From assembly GCF_002149925.1 (NCBI RefSeq), contig NZ_MSLT01000019.1, positions 1-64,000 on the forward strand: a stretch of 64,000 nucleotides of DNA, read 5' to 3'. Below, piece by piece: positions 43,741-52,046 of the stretch. The notes beneath the pieces are model-generated. The model saw only the letters and a program-made list of their open reading frames with translations, made no database searches and was not told the DNA's origin. This DNA comes from Thioflexithrix psekupsensis. Lineage in GTDB: Bacteria > Pseudomonadota > Gammaproteobacteria > Beggiatoales > Beggiatoaceae. Made by a program: the position numbers and the translations under genes. How positions within the stretch are numbered: the stretch's first letter is position 1; each line of letters starts with the position of its first letter.

Positions 43741-45450
43741 TTATTGATCCAATACGGTTTGTAATTCTTGTTGAAAGCGCAATAATTGTTCATGCTCTCC
43801 CACCACAATTAATCCTTGATTCACCGTTTTCAAGCTCTGCTCTGCTCGCTTATCCACTAATTGTTGTCGTGCCATATTAAAATAGGCATCACCTAATTGT
43901 TTAGCCAATGCGGCAGTTTGAGCATTATTGGCAGGCAATAATTTTTGCAATTGTTGATACGTTTCTGTGGCATTATTGCCGCGAGGACGCGTTAAACGAC
44001 CCGATGACAATTGTTGTTTCATTAAAGCCAACAATTGAGTTTTATTCTGCTCTATAGATTCAGCACTTGATTGGGTATTGGTTAATTTAGCTTTTAAATC
44101 CAATAAGCTCTTATTACTAGGCGCAATGCGCAAACCACTTTCAATCAGATTTAACGCATGCTCTTCACGTCCTTGACGAGCGCGTTGTTGTGCTAACCGT
44201 ATGTATTCATTGATAATTTGCTCAAATCCTGCGATGCCTTTAGGGTGATCAATTTCGATTTGTAAAATCGCCGAATAAGTGTCATAAGCATTGTCATCTT
44301 CAAGCGTGGTATATTTACGCTGATTAATTTGCCGTTGTCCGCGTTGAACTAAGGTATTGACCAATGTTTTCTTTAATTTTTTAGTGGCATTATCTTGCGG
44401 AAAATATTGTTCTAATACTTGATAAACATCTAAAGCACTGTCTCCCTCAGGCGCAATCAATTTATTGTCTCTCATACGCTCTTTAGCAAGTTTTTCTTGC
44501 TGCGTGATTAACGTGTTGCGCAATTCTTTCGTGTGCGTATCTTGGGGAGCAATATTTTCTAAAATTTGGTAAATGGTATAAGCATTACCTTTACCCGGTG
44601 GAAAGAAACGATCTTGTTCTAAATAATACTGACCACGTTCAATATACCACGCCGTAATTTCTGCCACAATCGCATCAGCCGCCTCAGCATTTAATGCCCG
44701 CAATTCTTGCGCCGTCTCATAGGCATTATCACCTGCGGGAGAAGTAAAACGAGTGCGTTTAATTTGCATTTTTGCTTTATTTTTTAAAGCCTCAATATTC
44801 GCTTCCGCATTAACTGGAGATGGGATAGTCATTGGCGTAATTTCAGGGGGATTTGTTTCGACAACAGGCTGAGTTTCTACTAAAGGTGCTGTCGTTGTTA
44901 TTGGCGCAGCGGGAGCGGGATCATTTTCTACGGTTTCTAACGTCACCACAGGTGTCTCATTCGGAGTATTTTCTACCGTAGTAATCGGATTAGTTTGAGC
45001 AAGCGATTCCGTCGGTTTGGTCTCAACAATAACCGATTCATTCGGAGTCACTGGCGGAGTTTCCTCACGGGGCAGTGGCGCAGGCGTGACTGTTGCTGGA
45101 TTCAGTTCTGTTGCGCCCGCAGCCTCAGCGGGCTTTTCCGCGGGTTTAACGGGTTCAGTGGTTGATTGGGGTTCATTTTCAACGCGGGGCTGGGTATAAG
45201 GGGCTAAGGTCACGACCCCATTTTGATCGCTATGATCTACGGTTTTTTCTGTGGGGAAATAATTTTTTATCGCCTGATCCCAATGCGGTTCTAATTGCGG
45301 CCAAAAAAAGTACACAGCCGCCGCAATGGCAGCGAGAAATAACAAAATAAATAACCATTTTGTTCCTCCAGATTCTACTTGTTCTTCTTCATAATTGGCG
45401 ATCACTAAACGATCTTTAAATAGGGGATCAGAACTGCGTGGAATTTGCAT
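43741..45450 (-). CDS. Membrane-anchored protein with five degenerate repeats
   Basis: A 569-residue bitopic protein: a cytoplasmic N-terminus, one transmembrane helix (WLFILLFLAAIAAAVYFFW, about 29-47), a Pro/Thr/Glu-rich periplasmic stretch (about 75-215), then a helical part. The helical part has at least five copies of a motif P-x-G-[DN]-[NS]-A-x-x-x-x-x-x-[LI]: SPAGDNAYETAQEL near 238, PPGKGNAYTIYQIL near 283, APEGDSALDVYQVL near 333, TLEDDNAYDTYSAI near 378 and RPRGNNATETYQQL near 487. The final segment is TPR-like. No named family is recognised. It may be an envelope scaffold. Confidence 0.82.
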   Translation of the reverse strand: MQIPRSSDPLFKDRLVIANYEEEQVESGGTKWLFILLFLAAIAAAVYFFWPQLEPHWDQAIKNYFPTEKTVDHSDQNGVVTLAPYTQPRVENEPQSTTEPVKPAEKPAEAAGATELNPATVTPAPLPREETPPVTPNESVIVETKPTESLAQTNPITTVENTPNETPVVTLETVENDPAPAAPITTTAPLVETQPVVETNPPEITPMTIPSPVNAEANIEALKNKAKMQIKRTRFTSPAGDNAYETAQELRALNAEAADAIVAEITAWYIERGQYYLEQDRFFPPGKGNAYTIYQILENIAPQDTHTKELRNTLITQQEKLAKERMRDNKLIAPEGDSALDVYQVLEQYFPQDNATKKLKKTLVNTLVQRGQRQINQRKYTTLEDDNAYDTYSAILQIEIDHPKGIAGFEQIINEYIRLAQQRARQGREEHALNLIESGLRIAPSNKSLLDLKAKLTNTQSSAESIEQNKTQLLALMKQQLSSGRLTRPRGNNATETYQQLQKLLPANNAQTAALAKQLGDAYFNMARQQLVDKRAEQSLKTVNQGLIVVGEHEQLLRFQQELQTVLDQ

Positions 45451-45513
45451 AAAAATTTACCATCATTAAAGATAAAAAAGATAAAATCCAAAAAAGTTTT
45501 ATTCTCAGTTTAT

Positions 45514-46302
45514 TCAAATCGATTCATGAGATAAAGGCAAACGAAATAAATCAATGGCGTTTTTTGTGCTGGCTGTGGCAATTTCTGCAAAAGATTGCTG
45601 CCGCAATTGCGCAATCATCGCCACAATATCGGGTAAATAAGCAGGTTCATTACGCTGTCCTTGTCGCCCACATAAGGGCTGATCAGGCGCATCCGTTTCC
45701 ACTAACAATCGTTCCAAAGGCAATATTTTAATTAACGCTCGCAAGCGTTGCGCTCTGGGATAAGTCACAGGGCCACCCACACTAAAATAATAACCTAAAT
45801 CAATCAATTGCCACGCCTGCTGCTCACTGCCAATAAAACTATGCAGCACGCCACGAATTCCTGTTATTTTACGTAAATAATAAAGTACTTTATCCGTCGC
45901 ACGACGCGCATGAATAATCACAGGCAATTGATACTGCTGTGCCAAATATAACTGTTCTAAAAATAAAGTTATTTGCTGTTTTTCATCCAGCTCTTTTAAA
46001 TAAAAATCCAAGCCACATTCTCCAATCGCCACAGCCTTATTTTGCGTTAAATAATCGGCCAATTGTTTAATATTGTTTTGCATATCATGTTGAGCCAAAT
46101 AAATGGGATGTAAACCATACGCAGGAAATAAGTTAGGGTAAAACTCACAAATTTCTTTTAATTTAGGCCATAATGCCGCCGTAACAGCAGGCAAAACTTG
46201 TGCTTTAACACCCACAGCATGCGCCCGCTGCAAAGCCAATTCCCGATCCGCATCAAACTGCACATCATCAAAATGACAATGACTGTCAATTAAAAATGAC
46301 AT
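45514..46302 (-). CDS. TatD family metal-dependent hydrolase
   Basis: A 262-residue TIM-barrel hydrolase. Metal ligands are visible: IDSHCHFDD at the N-terminus, IGECGLDFYL, VIIHARRA, LHSFIGSE and VETDAPDQPL. TatD-type proteins are DNases or D-aminoacyl-tRNA deacylases depending on subfamily (TatD, YcfH, YjjV). The short spacing and LYGxHP-like AYGLHPIYL suggest YjjV-like; that detail is tentative. It lies 18 nt after trkH on the same strand. Confidence 0.92.
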   Translation of the reverse strand: MSFLIDSHCHFDDVQFDADRELALQRAHAVGVKAQVLPAVTAALWPKLKEICEFYPNLFPAYGLHPIYLAQHDMQNNIKQLADYLTQNKAVAIGECGLDFYLKELDEKQQITLFLEQLYLAQQYQLPVIIHARRATDKVLYYLRKITGIRGVLHSFIGSEQQAWQLIDLGYYFSVGGPVTYPRAQRLRALIKILPLERLLVETDAPDQPLCGRQGQRNEPAYLPDIVAMIAQLRQQSFAEIATASTKNAIDLFRLPLSHESI

Positions 46303-46320
46303 TATTTTACCTAATTTTAC

Positions 46321-47790
46321 CTAACGTTTCCAAAAAGCAGGCGTTAAAATAACCAGTAAAGTAAAGATTTCCAAACGTCCTAATAACATGGCAAAACTAG
46401 CCACCCATAATCCCGCATCATTAATTTCTTTAAAAGTAGAAGAAACCGCACCCAAACCCGGCCCCGTCATATTTAATGTCGCTGCAATTGCAGAAAAAGC
46501 AGTCAGCACATCTTCCCCCGTTAATGGGCCATCAAAAGCCACAAACATAAACACAAACGACAATAAAATAAAACTAATCATATACAAAAAAGCAAAGCCC
46601 CAAACCGCTTCCGCCACTTGATCCGACACTTTTTTATTATCAATTTTAACCGCAATAACCGCATTGGGATGAATTAAACGCATAATTTCCCGAATAGCCT
46701 GCTTATAAAGTAAAATCACGCGAATAACACGAATTCCACCCGTCGTTGACCCCACACAACCGCCAATAAAACCTGTGCATAAAATTAACACGGGAAGTAA
46801 TAACGGCCAATCTGCAAACCCCTCTAATCCATAGCCCGTACTGGAAATAACAGAAACCACATTAAACGCCGCATGACGAAAAGATTGCAATAAATCATAA
46901 CGCCCATGTGTCCATAAAATTAAAGCTGAAAAAATCACCAATCCCAATACAATTAAAAGAAAAACCCGAGTTTGCGTATCTTGCCAATATAAATGTAAAT
47001 CTAAACGCCGTCCCACATTAAAATGAATGGCAAAATTAAGACTGCCTAACAGCATAAAAAAAATGCAAATCGCTTCAATAATTGGACTGTTATAAAAACC
47101 TAAACTGGCATCACGGGTTGAAAATCCACCTGTAGATATAGTGCTATAGCTGTGACAAACCGCATCAAACGCATTCATGCCCGCCAACCAAAAACTCAAG
47201 GCACACGCCAGCGTTAATAGCAAGTAAATGAACAATAAAGCCTTGGCAGTATTTTCTAAGCGTGGCGTTAATTTATCATCACGCATCGGCCCTGGCGTTT
47301 CTGCACGATAAAGCTGCATTCCCCCAATCCCTAACATCGGCAAAACAGCCACCGCTAAAACAATAACCCCCAACCCCCCTAACCATTGCAATTGTTGGCG
47401 ATAATATAAAATAGAAGGTTCTAAATTATCTAAACCCACAATAACCGTTGCGCCCGTGGTGGTAAATCCAGAAACTGATTCAAAAACTGCCTGTGCAATA
47501 TCTAATTCTAATTTGCTATCTAAATAGAAAGGTAACGCACTCACTAAACTTAATAAAATCCAAAAGCCAGAAACAATAATAAAACCATCATGCAAATGCA
47601 AATCTTTCTTTTGATTTCTCACAGGAAACCATAAACCAAACCCAATCCCAAACATGGTTGCCAATGCCGCTAAAAAAGTGTTTAATGCGCCATCTTCATG
47701 TAAAATAGACAAAAGAATGGGCGGCAATAAGGTTAAACTAAACGCAATGAGCAACAGCCCCATAATACGTTGTATTGAACTAAGGTGCAT
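46321..47790 (-). CDS. trkH: Trk/Ktr potassium uptake membrane protein TrkH
   Basis: A 489-residue K+ channel-like subunit with about ten helices. The four selectivity-filter-like loops can be followed: SGFTTTGATV, STISTGGFSTRD, SSTGYGLEGFADW and NMTGPGLGAVS. The regulatory partner TrkA is not in the window. The preceding gene on the strand is ccmA, 6 nt upstream, and tatD follows, so trkH may be expressed from the ccmA promoter. Confidence 0.94.
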   Translation of the reverse strand: MHLSSIQRIMGLLLIAFSLTLLPPILLSILHEDGALNTFLAALATMFGIGFGLWFPVRNQKKDLHLHDGFIIVSGFWILLSLVSALPFYLDSKLELDIAQAVFESVSGFTTTGATVIVGLDNLEPSILYYRQQLQWLGGLGVIVLAVAVLPMLGIGGMQLYRAETPGPMRDDKLTPRLENTAKALLFIYLLLTLACALSFWLAGMNAFDAVCHSYSTISTGGFSTRDASLGFYNSPIIEAICIFFMLLGSLNFAIHFNVGRRLDLHLYWQDTQTRVFLLIVLGLVIFSALILWTHGRYDLLQSFRHAAFNVVSVISSTGYGLEGFADWPLLLPVLILCTGFIGGCVGSTTGGIRVIRVILLYKQAIREIMRLIHPNAVIAVKIDNKKVSDQVAEAVWGFAFLYMISFILLSFVFMFVAFDGPLTGEDVLTAFSAIAATLNMTGPGLGAVSSTFKEINDAGLWVASFAMLLGRLEIFTLLVILTPAFWKR

Positions 47791-47796
47791 AAATAA

Positions 47797-48432
47797 TTAT
47801 CCAAGAGACGCATTTAAATCTAAGGTTAATACGGGTGTTTTTGGACAATGCACAGGATGATGCGAAGTCAACACCACCAAACCGCCAGATTGCGCATGAT
47901 TATCGATTAATTGTTCTAACATTTTAATGGCTGTTTTATCTAAAGAAGTAAATGGCTCGTCTAAAATCCATACTTGTGCCTGACGAACGAATAAACGCGC
48001 TAATGCCACTCGCCGCTGTTGTCCTGCCGAAAGGGTGCGCGTTGGCACATCTTCAAAGCCATATAAGCCGAATTGAGCGAGGGCTTGTTCGTCGGAAATA
48101 GCCTGAGATTGAGCGGTTAAAGAACGAACGAAAGCCAGATTTTCTAAAGGCGTTAAATCCGCTTTAACACCGGGGTAATGACCCACATAAATTAACTCAC
48201 TGCGAAATTCGTTAGCTGCCCGTTCAATCGACTGCCCACACCACAAGACTTCTCCCTCTGAAGGCAGAGCCAAACCACATAAAATTCTTAATAAACTGGT
48301 TTTACCGCTGCCATTACGGCCTTCAATTTGTAGAATTTCGCCCGCATGAACTTGAAATGACAACTGATCAAATAAAATCCGTTCATCTCGAATACATTGT
48401 AGCTGTTGTCCAGCTAATACGGTTTTATTCAT
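47797..48432 (-). CDS. ccmA: Cytochrome c biogenesis ATPase CcmA
   Basis: A 211-residue ABC ATPase that powers release of holo-CcmE during c-type cytochrome maturation. Walker A is GRNGSGKTSLLRILCGL, followed by the CcmA-typical YVGHYPGVKADLTPLENL; signature LSAGQQRRVALARL; Walker B VWILDEPFTSLD; H-loop TSHHP. ccmB and ccmC normally follow directly, but here trkH does, so the ccm cluster is split. Housekeeping-type sequence, no sign of decay. Confidence 0.9.
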   Translation of the reverse strand: MNKTVLAGQQLQCIRDERILFDQLSFQVHAGEILQIEGRNGSGKTSLLRILCGLALPSEGEVLWCGQSIERAANEFRSELIYVGHYPGVKADLTPLENLAFVRSLTAQSQAISDEQALAQFGLYGFEDVPTRTLSAGQQRRVALARLFVRQAQVWILDEPFTSLDKTAIKMLEQLIDNHAQSGGLVVLTSHHPVHCPKTPVLTLDLNASLG

Positions 48433-48502
48433 AAGAAAATTAACAACCTATTGTCCAGTGAGAATGGCGTAAAATTAACACTATTTTTAGAGTAAATGCT
48501 CA

Positions 48503-48811
48503 ATGAATGATAAAGCAACAATGCCAATTTTACAACACCGTTTTTTGAACGATGATTTTGCCACTTTATTAGAAAGTAATGAGGCTTTAGTATTGGAAGA
48601 ATTAGCGAATTTAATTTTAGCAGGCGAATTGGAAATGAATCGACCTTTTGCTGATTTAATTGGTATCAATTATACTCGCCTGAAATGGTTTATTTATTGT
48701 CGTCGCCATAAATTACCATCGCCTCCAATTCGTCGTCATTGGGAAATGAAAAGAGCGACGCAATCCGAATTAGATTACGTACGCTCTTTATTGTCACACC
48801 CAGAAATTTGA
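48503..48811 (+). CDS. Small hypothetical protein, possible helix-turn-helix
   Basis: A 102-residue protein, not recognised. It is mostly helical; FADLIGINYTRLKWFIYCRRHKL followed by a basic RRHWEMKR tail has the feel of a DNA-binding helix-turn-helix but lacks a family match I can name. It is divergent from ccmA and its 3' end overlaps the convergent CopD-like gene by 18 nt. Codon use matches the neighbourhood. A weak GAG-type ribosome site lies upstream. Confidence 0.6.
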   Translation: MNDKATMPILQHRFLNDDFATLLESNEALVLEELANLILAGELEMNRPFADLIGINYTRLKWFIYCRRHKLPSPPIRRHWEMKRATQSELDYVRSLLSHPEI

Positions 48812-49300
48812 AGTAAAAATAGCACTGTACTTGCCAAAAACGGTCATGAGAATGATCAATAAACCCAATGTTAAATTAGTGGCAATGATCCAACGAATTT
48901 GATTTAAATATTTCCCTCCCAAAGCCCAATTTTTGGCCAGTACAGATTGCTTAAATTTGCGATAAGGAGAAAAAAACAAATGGAGAAATAAAACCATCAT
49001 CACCAAGCCCAAAGTGAACATAATATGAACATGAATCTTTACCTCTCCCATTCCCCCATAATGGCGAATTAACCACAATCCACTGAGCAGAATTAATCCA
49101 ATCGATAACCAAACCCAAAAAAAGAAACGAGAAAAAACACCAAGCCATAACGTTTGTCGCCATTCAGGTTCTAATAACTTTGCCGCCGCAGGGCGTAATG
49201 CCATATACGCGAAAAACATCCCACCCACCCAAATTAAACTAAAAATAAGATGCGATCCCAGCATTAATGGCAACAATAAAACGTCTATTTTCCCTGTCAT
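48794..49300 (-). CDS. CopD-like integral membrane protein
   Basis: A 168-residue protein with four transmembrane helices: LLLPLMLGSHLIFSLIWVGG..., FFFWVWLSIGLILLSGLWLI, HIMFTLGLVMMVLFLHLFF and WIIATNLTLGLLIILMTVFG. His residues within the helices (SHLIF, HVHIMFT, FLHLFF) fit the CopD/DUF2269-type family that may bind heme or copper. Function not established. It lies 27 nt after the rep gene on the same strand, so it could be the distal gene of that transcript. Confidence 0.78.
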   Translation of the reverse strand: MTGKIDVLLLPLMLGSHLIFSLIWVGGMFFAYMALRPAAAKLLEPEWRQTLWLGVFSRFFFWVWLSIGLILLSGLWLIRHYGGMGEVKIHVHIMFTLGLVMMVLFLHLFFSPYRKFKQSVLAKNWALGGKYLNQIRWIIATNLTLGLLIILMTVFGKYSAIFTSNFWV

Positions 49301-49327
49301 TGCGGATTCCTCTCTGTTGAAATAAGG

Positions 49328-51337
49328 CTATTTAGCCAATAATTGTCTTAATTGATTTAAATAAGCTGTGCCAGTGGCTTTTCTCTCACTTTCTGAGATT
49401 TTCGTTTCAAATCCATGTCCTTCCCATTGCACTTCATTTTGCGGTAATTCTTGTAAAAATCGGCTCGGTTCACAAATAACGAATTCACTGTGACGTTTGC
49501 GTCGCTTTGCCAGCGTCATAATGAGCCATTTTTGCGCACGGGTAATGCCGACATAAGCCAAACGCCGTTCTTCTTCAAGGCTGGCATTATCTTGGCTGTT
49601 GTAATGAGGCAAAATATTTTCTTCCATTCCCACTAAAAAAACATAAGGAAATTCTAAACCTTTTGCTGCATGTAAGGTCATCATTGATACGCCTAATTGG
49701 GTTTTTTCTTCATTTTGCTTTTCTAAAATATCAGACAGCATAAAATGATTCAAAATATCTGATAAATTTTTACCTTGTTCTTGCTGCAATCGTTGCAACC
49801 AATCTATTAATTCTTCTATATTTTGCATTCGACGCGCCGCAGTGCGTTTATCAGAACACGTTTCTAACAACCATTGTTCATAGCCAATATCTGCAATTAA
49901 TTCTCTGGCAATTAAGGCAGGATTTTCTTTTTGACTGCGTTCAGAAAAATATCCTAACCAACGGGTAAATTTTTGCAATCGTTGATAACTATTTTCCGTT
50001 AATTGTTGTGCCAATCCCACTTCAAAACTGGCTTGAAATAAACTGGCATGACGTTGTTGGGCATAATGGCTTAATTTTTGTAAAGTATTGCTGCCTAATT
50101 CGCGCCGCGGCACATTGGCAATGCGTAAAAAAGCGGCATCATCGCGTGGATTTACTAACAGCCGTAAATAAGACATAATGTCTTTAATTTCGGCGCGGCT
50201 AAAAAACGATGTGCCACCGCTTAATTGATAAGGAATTTGATGTTGACGAAACAGCGTTTCAAAAATTTTTGCTTGATGATTGCTGCGATATAACACGGCA
50301 TAATCTTGATAAGCGGTGCGATGTTGAAATTGATGTTTTAACAGCTCAGAAACCACCCGCTCGGCTTCTTTCTGCTCATCCTGAGTGACGATAATGCGCA
50401 ACGTTTGTCCGCGTCCTTTATCGCTCCATAATTTTTTATTAAACACATGGGGATTATGCGCAATTAAATGATTGGCTGCACTTAAAATCGCATTGCTAGA
50501 ACGGTAATTTTGTTCTAATTTAATCACCGTTAATTGAGGATAATCTTGAGCCAATTGGGCTAAATTTTCAGGGCGCGCTCCCCGCCACGCATAAATCGAT
50601 TGATCATCATCACCCACGACGGTAAAAGTAGCTTGTTTGCCCGCTAATAATTTCACCAATTCATATTGGCAATAATTGGTATCTTGATATTCATCTACCA
50701 ATAAATAACGCAATTTATTTTGCCAACGCATTAAGACTTCTGGATGTGCTTTAAATAATTGCACAGGCAATAAAATTAAATCATCAAAATCCAGCGCATT
50801 ATAAGATTTTAACAAGGATTGATAACGATCATAAAAATAAGCCGCTTCTTCTGACTTTTCATCATCGACTTGTTGCATGGCTTGATCGGGTGTGATTAAA
50901 TTATTTTTCCAAAAACTAATTTGTCCTTGATAAAAATTTAACAAATCGGCGTTAATTTTCTCTCCTTTTTGTCCTAATTCTTTCAATAAAGACTGACAGT
51001 CTTGCGGATCGAGAATCGAAAAATTATTTTTATAGGCTAAGGCTTTAATATCGCGCTGTAAAATAGTTAAACCCAAATGATGAAACGTAGAAATTAATAC
51101 CTCATTTTGTTTCTGCATTAACGCATTAACTCGTGCTTTCATTTCTCTAGCGGCTTTATTGGTAAAAGTGACCGCAATAATTTGTTCAGGCGCGATTCCT
51201 TGCTGGCGAATGAGCCACATTATTTTAGTGGTAATGACCCGCGTTTTACCACTGCCCGCGCCCGCTAAAACCAGCAGGGGACCTTGCGTATGGCGCACAG
51301 CGGCTTGTTGTTGAGGATTTAATTCATTGAGTTGCAT
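49328..51337 (-). CDS. rep: ATP-dependent DNA helicase Rep
   Basis: A 669-residue UvrD/Rep-type SF1A 3'-5' helicase. Walker A is LAGAGSGKTRVIT, motif Ia AVTFTNKAAREMK, motif II LLVDEYQDTNYCQ, motif III VVGDDDQSIYAWRGA, motif IV QNYRSS, motif V TLHAAKGLEFPYVFL and motif VI EERRLAYVGITRAQ. Length and start (LNPQQQAAVRHTQGP) fit Rep, which clears proteins from replication forks and restarts them. Divergent from osmC. Confidence 0.93.
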   Translation of the reverse strand: MQLNELNPQQQAAVRHTQGPLLVLAGAGSGKTRVITTKIMWLIRQQGIAPEQIIAVTFTNKAAREMKARVNALMQKQNEVLISTFHHLGLTILQRDIKALAYKNNFSILDPQDCQSLLKELGQKGEKINADLLNFYQGQISFWKNNLITPDQAMQQVDDEKSEEAAYFYDRYQSLLKSYNALDFDDLILLPVQLFKAHPEVLMRWQNKLRYLLVDEYQDTNYCQYELVKLLAGKQATFTVVGDDDQSIYAWRGARPENLAQLAQDYPQLTVIKLEQNYRSSNAILSAANHLIAHNPHVFNKKLWSDKGRGQTLRIIVTQDEQKEAERVVSELLKHQFQHRTAYQDYAVLYRSNHQAKIFETLFRQHQIPYQLSGGTSFFSRAEIKDIMSYLRLLVNPRDDAAFLRIANVPRRELGSNTLQKLSHYAQQRHASLFQASFEVGLAQQLTENSYQRLQKFTRWLGYFSERSQKENPALIARELIADIGYEQWLLETCSDKRTAARRMQNIEELIDWLQRLQQEQGKNLSDILNHFMLSDILEKQNEEKTQLGVSMMTLHAAKGLEFPYVFLVGMEENILPHYNSQDNASLEEERRLAYVGITRAQKWLIMTLAKRRKRHSEFVICEPSRFLQELPQNEVQWEGHGFETKISESERKATGTAYLNQLRQLLAK

Positions 51338-51506
51338 CGCATTTTACTACTTGATTATTCACACACAGGCGCATAAAGTGGGCTATTATCGCACATTTGC
51401 TCAGTCAACCTAAGTAGTAAATTCATTTTTTCCTCTTTTTTAATCATTTTTTATTGCGTTAATTTGCTATCATTTAGCTTTTTTCTCAACCTAACAAAAG
51501 GATTTT

Positions 51507-51965
51507 ATGATGTCAGAACATCGTGCTTATATTGAATGGCGTGCTAATGAAACTGATTTTATTGCTTTTACGCCAGAGGGTTATTCTCGTGATCACCAAG
51601 TGACATTTCCCAATGGAGAAATGATTCATGGTTCTTCGGCGGTGGATTATTTTGGCAGCGAGCAATGTGTTGATCCTGAAAGTTTATTAGCGGCTGCTTT
51701 ATCCAGTTGTCACATGCTGACTTTTTTAGCCATTGCGAATAAACAGAAATTGCGCGTGTTAAATTATCGAGATAACGCCATTGCCGAATTGGGTAAAAAT
51801 GCACAAGGAAAAATGGCAGTGACTAAAATTATTCTGCATCCTAAAGTTGAATTCGATACGCTTAATCCTCCCGATGCAAAAACATTAGCCACGATGCACG
51901 AACGCGCCCATAAAGCCTGTTTTATTGCCAATTCTATTTCGGCTGAAGTAGAAATTGCAGAGTAA
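51507..51965 (+). CDS. OsmC family protein
   Basis: A 152-residue OsmC/Ohr-fold protein. Two active-site-type cysteines are visible: LLAAALSSCHMLTFLAIA and AHKACFIANSISAEVEI. These reduce organic peroxides in Ohr and OsmC; the SSCHMLTFLAIANKQ pattern is that of the OsmC-like YhfA/hypothetical branch, so peroxidase activity is likely but unproven. AAAGGA lies just before the double ATG. Single gene, separated from the next gene by an inverted repeat. Confidence 0.9.
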   Translation: MMSEHRAYIEWRANETDFIAFTPEGYSRDHQVTFPNGEMIHGSSAVDYFGSEQCVDPESLLAAALSSCHMLTFLAIANKQKLRVLNYRDNAIAELGKNAQGKMAVTKIILHPKVEFDTLNPPDAKTLATMHERAHKACFIANSISAEVEIAE

Positions 51966-51977
51966 TTGTTAATGTGG

Positions 51978-52028
51978 CATAAAGTACATTGTTTTCATGC
52001 TAGAATAAAAGCAGCAATGTACTTTATG
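51978..52028. repeat. 14-bp perfect inverted repeat bracketing an extended -10
   Basis: CATAAAGTACATTG (51978-51991) and CAATGTACTTTATG (52015-52028) enclose 23 nt containing TGCTAGAAT, an extended -10 element, 40 nt before the patatin gene start. The position suggests an operator or attenuator of that gene; a terminator for osmC is less likely because no T-run follows. Confidence 0.6.
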
Positions 52029-52046
52029 AGAATGGATTAAGAAAAA

